From JAFGQU01 sp964483625 (GTDB lineage: Bacteria > Omnitrophota > Gorgyraeia > Duberdicusellales > 4484-171), in NCBI GenBank assembly GCA_964483625.1, contig CAZABB010000026.1, positions 1-25,215 on the forward strand: a stretch of DNA of 25,215 nucleotides, given 5' to 3'. Positions within the stretch are counted from its first letter, which is position 1. Each line of letters opens with the position of its first letter. The position numbers were made by a program, and so were the translations under genes. The notes under the pieces are model-generated. The model had not been told where the DNA came from. It saw only the letters and a program-made list of their open reading frames with translations, and made no database searches. Positions 21,893-25,215 of this stretch are shown piece by piece.

Positions 21893-21966
21893 TTTCGAGA
21901 CCAATTTTCATAGTTTCGAACATTAGAATTTGTTTAGGATTTCGATATTCGAATTTCGAATTTTCA
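21893..21966 (-). repeat. Degenerate TTCGAA-rich repeat, right arm
   Basis: Inverted partner of the arm at 21230-21290. On the plus strand it contains GATTTCGATATTCGAATTTCGAA (21939-21961 region), so it is C-poor and T/G-rich. The arms differ by many point changes but keep the unit pattern. Confidence 0.6.
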
Positions 21967-21971
21967 CTGAT

Positions 21972-21983
21972 GGGCCGGTAGTT
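21972..21983 (+). repeat. Copy of the first 12 bases of tRNA-Ala
   Basis: GGGCCGGTAGTT is identical to the 5' end of the tRNA at 22116-22127, 144 bp upstream of it. The bases before and after differ, and no tRNA can be folded here. The spacer up to the tRNA also has a GGTG-type short tandem (about 22079-22108) and no gene. Confidence 0.5.
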
Positions 21984-22115
21984 TTCCGATGTCGCCTGAC
22001 GGCTCTTCGGGACCAGCCTGAATAATAAATTAAAGTAGCTGGCAGTTGTCCAGGCATATTGATATTCGTATTTATACTGGTGCACAGGTGACAGGTGCAC
22101 GGGTGTACAATTCAC

Positions 22116-22188
22116 GGGCCGGTAGTTCAGTTGGGAGAACACTTCGTTCGCAACGAAGGGGTCGGCAGTTCGAATCTGCTCCGGTCCA
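22116..22188 (+). tRNA. tRNA-Ala(CGC)
   Basis: A complete 73-nt cloverleaf: acceptor GGGCCGG / CCGGTCC, D arm GTTC / GAAC with an 8-nt loop, anticodon stem CTTCG / CGAAG with loop TTCGCAA (anticodon CGC at 22149-22151, reading GCG), T arm GGCAG / CTGCT with TTCGAAT. The acceptor contains the G3-U70 pair, the alanine identity element. CCA is not encoded. Confidence 0.93.
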
Positions 22189-22461
22189 TGTCTTAATAGC
22201 GTAGAGCGATGAGCGGTGAGCGAATAGTCTAAGATTGAAAAAAAGAGCTCAGAGAGAAAGAGCAGATGAAGAACCAGGGAGCGTAAGCTCCCTTGTCGCG
22301 ACCGAAGAGCGTGACCTCGAAGGAAGTCCATAGGGATTGCAAACAATCCCGGCCATGGGTGCTTGTTAACCCTACCGCCACTCCGGGAGTGGAGGCAGGT
22401 AATAATTAGTCTGAATCCTCACATTGTGTGATCAACTCTAACGTTGAATTAAAAAAACAAG
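22189..22461 (+). other. Hairpin-rich spacer between tRNA-Ala and the MEMO-AMMECR1 gene
   Basis: No gene is seen. Three 7-nt units GAGCGAT, GAGCGGT, GAGCGAA stand at 22204-22224. Hairpins with perfect 7-bp stems lie at 22276-22293 (AGGGAGC-GTAA-GCTCCCT, GNRA-type loop) and 22333-22350 (GGGATTG-CAAA-CAATCCC). The REP-like copy B is at 22375-22395, and a small palindrome TCACA-TTG-TGTGA at 22419-22431 stands 31 nt before the next ATG. Confidence 0.5.
22375..22395 (-). repeat. REP-like palindromic repeat, copy B
   Basis: Exact 21-bp inverted match to 2173-2193, with similarity extending to the flanking ACCT(A/G) on one side. It is about 20 kb from copy A, and both lie in accessory, hairpin-rich DNA. 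Confidence 0.6.
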
Positions 22462-23934
22462 ATGAAGAAGTTGAAGGCAATTTTATTGGTTGTGGTGGCA
22501 ACGCTTGCGGTTTCGAACGGTTACGCGCAGATGATTAAGGCGCATGAATTCGCCGGCCGGTTCTATCCGCAGCATCATGCCGATCTTGCCCGCGTCGTCG
22601 ACTCCTATCTTGCCGATAACCCTGCGCCCCGTAGAGAGGGCGCCTTGGAGGGGATTCTCGCTCCCCATGCGGCATATATGTACTCAGGCAGGATAGCCGC
22701 GGTATCCTATAACGCGGTTAAAGGCGCCGATATCGATACCGTTCTTCTTCTGGGAGCTTCGCACCGGTATCCCTACCGCGGGGTCGCGGTCTGGCCGAGC
22801 GGTTCGTTTACGACCCCGTTGGGGGAGGTGGCTATCGACGAAGAGATCGCCGCGCAGTTTATGAAGCTTGAATTCGTCGAACCTCAGACCCGCTATTTTT
22901 CCGGTGAACACAGTCTGGAGGTACAGATTCCTTTCCTTCAGAAGGTATTACCCGGGGCTCGTATCGTGCCTCTTTTATTCGGCGATCTTACGTATAAACA
23001 ACTAAAAAGTTTTGCGCGTCGTATTGGCGAACTCAGCGGGAATAAAAAACTGCTGGTAGTGGTTTCTACCGATTTGTCTCATTATCATCCCTACCGGCAG
23101 GGGGCATCCATTGATACCCGTACGCTGGAATATATTTCCCGCAAAGATTACGCCGCGCTCTGGACGAGTCTCCAGCTGGATGAACGCCGTGCCTGCGGGA
23201 TACAGCCTCTGATCGCTTTCCTGATGTACGTAGATCGCCTCGGCGGAGAGATGGATATATTGAAATATGCGAATTCCGGAGATACCGGCGGGGATAAAAG
23301 CAGTGTTGTCGGGTACGTCAGTGCCGCCGCTTATCGTCCGAATACAACGAGTTCTAAGGAGGAACATGATATGAGTGGTTTTGAACTTACTTCCGGAGTA
23401 AAGAAAACCCTTCTTACTATTGCGCGGGTTACCCTGGAGAATCACCTTGCCGGCAGCCCCGTCCCGCAATTCGAGAAAAGCCCGCCTGAATTGTACCAGA
23501 AGCGAGGCGCGTTTGTGACGCTTAAAAAACAGGGCGCTCTGCGCGGCTGTATCGGCAGGATCGTTGCCGATTCGCCCTTGTATAAGGTGGTTTCTGATTT
23601 CGCGATCCATGCGGCTGTGGAAGATCCACGGTTTAAGCCCGTACGGTATGAGGAATTAAAAGATATCGAGATCGAAATATCGGTGCTCACTCCTTTTGAG
23701 GAGATCGCCTCTCTCGATGAAATCGAAGTGGGTAGGCATGGGTTGATGATCCGTAAAGGATACCGTTCCGGGCTCCTTTTGCCGCAGGTCCCCGTCGAAT
23801 ACGGCTGGGATCGGGATACGTTCCTGGAGCATCTTTGCGCCAAAGCCCAGTTACCCCCGGACGCTTACACCGACGAGGCGGTAACGATCCATAAATTTTC
23901 GGCGATCGTATTTTCGGAGTCGGACTTTAAATAA
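22462..23934 (+). CDS. Exported MEMO-AMMECR1 fusion (AmmeMemoRadiSam B and A)
   Basis: The 490-aa protein joins two members of the AmmeMemoRadiSam group. It starts with a clear signal peptide (MKKLKAILLVVVATLAVSNGYAQ). Residues about 25-292 are the MEMO domain, with the expected His and Cys positions: APHAAYMYSG, LLLGASHRYPYRG, GEHSLEVQIPFLQ, STDLSHYHPY and ACGIQPLIAFL. A short polar linker (NTTSSKEEHD) leads to the AMMECR1 domain (about 304-490) with LRGCIGRI. The biochemical role of the group is not settled; it usually includes a radical-SAM partner, which is not in this window. Oddities are the export signal, and a strong internal ribosome binding site exactly before the AMMECR1 domain. 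There is no good Shine-Dalgarno before 22462. The stop is 14 nt before rsmE. Confidence 0.87.
   Translation: MKKLKAILLVVVATLAVSNGYAQMIKAHEFAGRFYPQHHADLARVVDSYLADNPAPRREGALEGILAPHAAYMYSGRIAAVSYNAVKGADIDTVLLLGASHRYPYRGVAVWPSGSFTTPLGEVAIDEEIAAQFMKLEFVEPQTRYFSGEHSLEVQIPFLQKVLPGARIVPLLFGDLTYKQLKSFARRIGELSGNKKLLVVVSTDLSHYHPYRQGASIDTRTLEYISRKDYAALWTSLQLDERRACGIQPLIAFLMYVDRLGGEMDILKYANSGDTGGDKSSVVGYVSAAAYRPNTTSSKEEHDMSGFELTSGVKKTLLTIARVTLENHLAGSPVPQFEKSPPELYQKRGAFVTLKKQGALRGCIGRIVADSPLYKVVSDFAIHAAVEDPRFKPVRYEELKDIEIEISVLTPFEEIASLDEIEVGRHGLMIRKGYRSGLLLPQVPVEYGWDRDTFLEHLCAKAQLPPDAYTDEAVTIHKFSAIVFSESDFK
23356..23373 (+). promoter_or_regulatory. Internal ribosome binding site and ATG for AMMECR1 alone
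   Basis: AAGGAGG (23356-23362), an 8-nt spacer and an in-frame ATG (23371) lie inside the fused gene at the domain border. The spacing is ideal. Initiation here would give a 187-aa protein (23371-23934) starting MSGFELTSG, the normal size of free-standing AMMECR1 proteins, without signal peptide and so cytoplasmic. Confidence 0.6.
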
Positions 23935-23948
23935 AACATAGGCCGTTT

Positions 23949-24668
23949 ATGTCACGCGTACGTATCTTTCAATCGGGATGCTCTTTCGGTGAAGCCCTGC
24001 GCGTTGTTGATCCTGAAATTACGCATAAGATTAAGACGGTCTTGCGGATGTCGCCGGGTGAAGATGTTTTTGTCTTCGATGGCAAGGGAAGAGAATCTTC
24101 CTACACGATCGAGACGGTTACCAGAGGAGAGGTCCTCTTAAAAAAGGGAACCATCCAGCGTAACGAGGCAGCTCCCGGCGTGAACGTTGCCCTTGCGGTG
24201 CCCTTATTAAAAGAAGGTAAAATGGAGTTCCTTCTGCAGAAAGTGTGTGAGCTGGGGGTTGTCCGGATTCTCCCCTACATTCCGGCCCGCGGGAATATGC
24301 GAAAAGTTCCTCAGGATTCGAAACTGAAGCGGTGGCGAAAGATCGTTGCCGAAGCTATCCGGCAGTCGGAGCGACTCTGGTGTCCGGTGATCGAGGAGAT
24401 AAAAGATTTTTCCGAGATCATTAGCCGGGATGCCGATATCAAGATCGCCGCCCATCCTTCCGGCGGCATGCTCGAAGATATCGTGCCGAAAGGCAAGATG
24501 GAAACAGTTTTTTTGATTGTAGGGCCTGAAGGAGATTTCTCTCCCGGCGAACTCCAGGCCCTTTCCGAACAAGGATTCGCGCGGATAAGCCTCTCAGACG
24601 GTGTGTTGCGTACCGAGACCGCGGCGATATGTGTTTCCGGGCTCATCAGCTATTTTTATCAGCTATGA
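23949..24668 (+). CDS. rsmE: 16S rRNA (uracil1498-N3)-methyltransferase RsmE
   Basis: RsmE methylates U1498 in helix 44 of 16S rRNA with S-adenosylmethionine, in the assembled small subunit. The 239-aa protein has an N-terminal PUA-like domain (HKIKTVLRMSPGEDVFVFDGKG) and a SPOUT knot. The knot shows the family blocks ALAVPLLKEGKMEFLLQKVCELGV, AEAIRQSER, the SAM-binding LIVGPEGDFSPGE and LSDGVLRTETAAI. Length is typical. The family's usual 'ER(S/C)' stretch reads 'PARGNMRK' here, a mild divergence. It follows the MEMO-AMMECR1 gene at 14 nt and is probably cotranscribed. Confidence 0.93.
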   Translation: MSRVRIFQSGCSFGEALRVVDPEITHKIKTVLRMSPGEDVFVFDGKGRESSYTIETVTRGEVLLKKGTIQRNEAAPGVNVALAVPLLKEGKMEFLLQKVCELGVVRILPYIPARGNMRKVPQDSKLKRWRKIVAEAIRQSERLWCPVIEEIKDFSEIISRDADIKIAAHPSGGMLEDIVPKGKMETVFLIVGPEGDFSPGELQALSEQGFARISLSDGVLRTETAAICVSGLISYFYQL

Positions 24669-25160
24669 AAATCAAGTTTCTCACCCTTGGCTGACCCTTG
24701 GTTGATTTTATACAGGTCTCTTAAACCTTTCCTTTTTACCGTTTTCCAATCTGAATTGTTCTCTTGATGCACCGCCCCGCCGTCGCTCCCTGAACGGTCG
24801 CTTTGGCGGGGCTGCGTGGTTGGTGTTTTCACCGTTCGCCTCAGCTGGGGCTTCGGCTCACTGCCTCGCTCGCTGGGCCGCTCGCTTGTTGCAAGCAGTC
24901 TCTGTGCTCGGGCTTCAGCCGCTTGGGCGTCTTCCGCTCCTGCGCTCAGAGCCTGCAAAACCACCGTTGTGTTGTATTCGTAGCGTTATTATACCCTTCC
25001 TCAGGCACCCGCTTTCGTCGGGCTTTTTGGGTAAAACAAATTTTTTATAATCAGAAAATATTTTTTTGATGGCGGCGGCGAAAAGAGAATAAAGCCCTCC
25101 TCAAGCAGGCACCATCGTCAGGGTATGTTTTGCTTTCAGCAAAACACCCCGCCAACATCC
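24669..25160. other. GC-rich, hairpin-bearing region without a convincing gene
   Basis: I see no gene I can support. Features: an 8-bp perfect inverted repeat GCCCCGCC (24774-24781) / GGCGGGGC (24805-24812); a C/T-rich block with repeated CGCTCG-type words (about 24840-24960); a CCCG-CTTTCGT-CGGG hairpin followed by CTTTTTGG near 25008-25030, which could end transcription; and a perfect 8-bp hairpin GTTTTGCT-TTC-AGCAAAAC (25127-25145). Open frames on both strands here (up to about 100 codons) are low-complexity and match nothing I know. The composition differs sharply from rsmE, so this is probably repeat or mobile-element flank. Confidence 0.5.
25127..25145. repeat. Hairpin next to the right terminal repeat
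   Basis: A perfect 8-bp stem GTTTTGCT / AGCAAAAC with loop TTC ends 15 bp before the 55-bp terminal repeat. A subterminal hairpin is what IS200/IS605-like or REP-like elements carry, but no transposase is present to confirm this. Confidence 0.45.
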
Positions 25161-25215
25161 CCCGGTAAAATGAAAAAGATGGCCTCCTTGAGGGATAAAC
25201 CTCATTTGTGTTAAT
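25161..25215. repeat. 55-bp terminal inverted repeat, right copy
   Basis: Exact reverse complement of bases 1-55. It contains a 14-codon open frame (MKKMASLRDKPHLC, then TAA) and AAGGAGG on the minus strand. Here it stands in non-coding DNA, which supports the view that it is not native hydrolase sequence at the left end. Confidence 0.9.

Noticed and set aside
23002..23610. Long minus-strand open frame (about 200 codons) inside the MEMO-AMMECR1 gene
   Set aside because: It is antisense to a gene with clear conserved motifs on the plus strand; open only because of codon bias.
24659..24964. Minus-strand 101-codon frame after rsmE
   Set aside because: Composition is low-complexity (A, R, E, S, P, Q) and arises from the GC-rich block. 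It has no family look, overlaps the rsmE end and has no ribosome binding site.

Overview
This window looks like a piece of a Gram-negative, uncultured bacterial genome. It encodes a type IV pilus secretin, an ExbB/ExbD energy-transduction set and a lipoprotein, so an outer membrane is expected. Gene order and style (PilM fused to PilN, a small excisionase-like HTH gene heading the pilus operon, many odd low-complexity intergenic repeats) remind me of Omnitrophota or other PVC-side candidate phyla. That placement is inference, not something the sequence proves. Both ends carry the same 55 bp in opposite orientation, so the window probably ends where an assembly met a repeat.

Layout. (1) 1-2431: accessory left flank with an exported glycoside hydrolase cut off by the terminal repeat, two AT-rich unknown genes on the minus strand, and about 470 bp of hairpin-rich non-coding DNA. 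(2) 2432-6164: nadX-like aspartate dehydrogenase and uvrA, with a GTGAC-type 8-nt periodic repeat upstream of each. (3) 6211-10842: an envelope module of a large exported TPR protein, ExbB/TolQ, ExbD/TolR, a short TonB/TolA-like protein, a tiny membrane-anchored zinc-ribbon protein and a small winged-helix protein. Most of these genes are translationally coupled by overlaps. (4) 10873-21144: a type IV pilus locus containing a PilX-like gene, an HTH regulator, pilMN (fused), pilO, pilP, pilQ, pilB, pilC, and, from its own strong promoter, five prepilins. (5) 21145-22461: a second accessory patch holding a twice-frameshifted membrane-protein gene between degenerate inverted repeats, a tRNA-Ala(CGC), and several hairpins. 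(6) 22462-24668: an exported MEMO-AMMECR1 fusion and rsmE. (7) 24669-25215: GC-rich, hairpin-bearing DNA without a convincing gene, ending in the terminal repeat.

How the genes work together. PilB drives pilin polymerisation through PilC on the PilMN/PilO/PilP inner-membrane platform, and the fibre leaves through PilQ. The five prepilins supply the major and minor subunits, although no prepilin peptidase or PilT retraction ATPase lies in the window. The ExbB/ExbD/TonB-like set would couple proton flow to an outer-membrane or periplasmic task in which the TPR protein may take part.

The most interesting points are: four of the five classic-type prepilins lack the usual glycine before the cleavage site; the MEMO-AMMECR1 gene has a near-perfect internal ribosome binding site that could make AMMECR1 alone; several families of degenerate, strand-asymmetric intergenic repeats; and a possible pseudoknot upstream of the pilus operon. 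I did not find a clearly new defence or mobile system.
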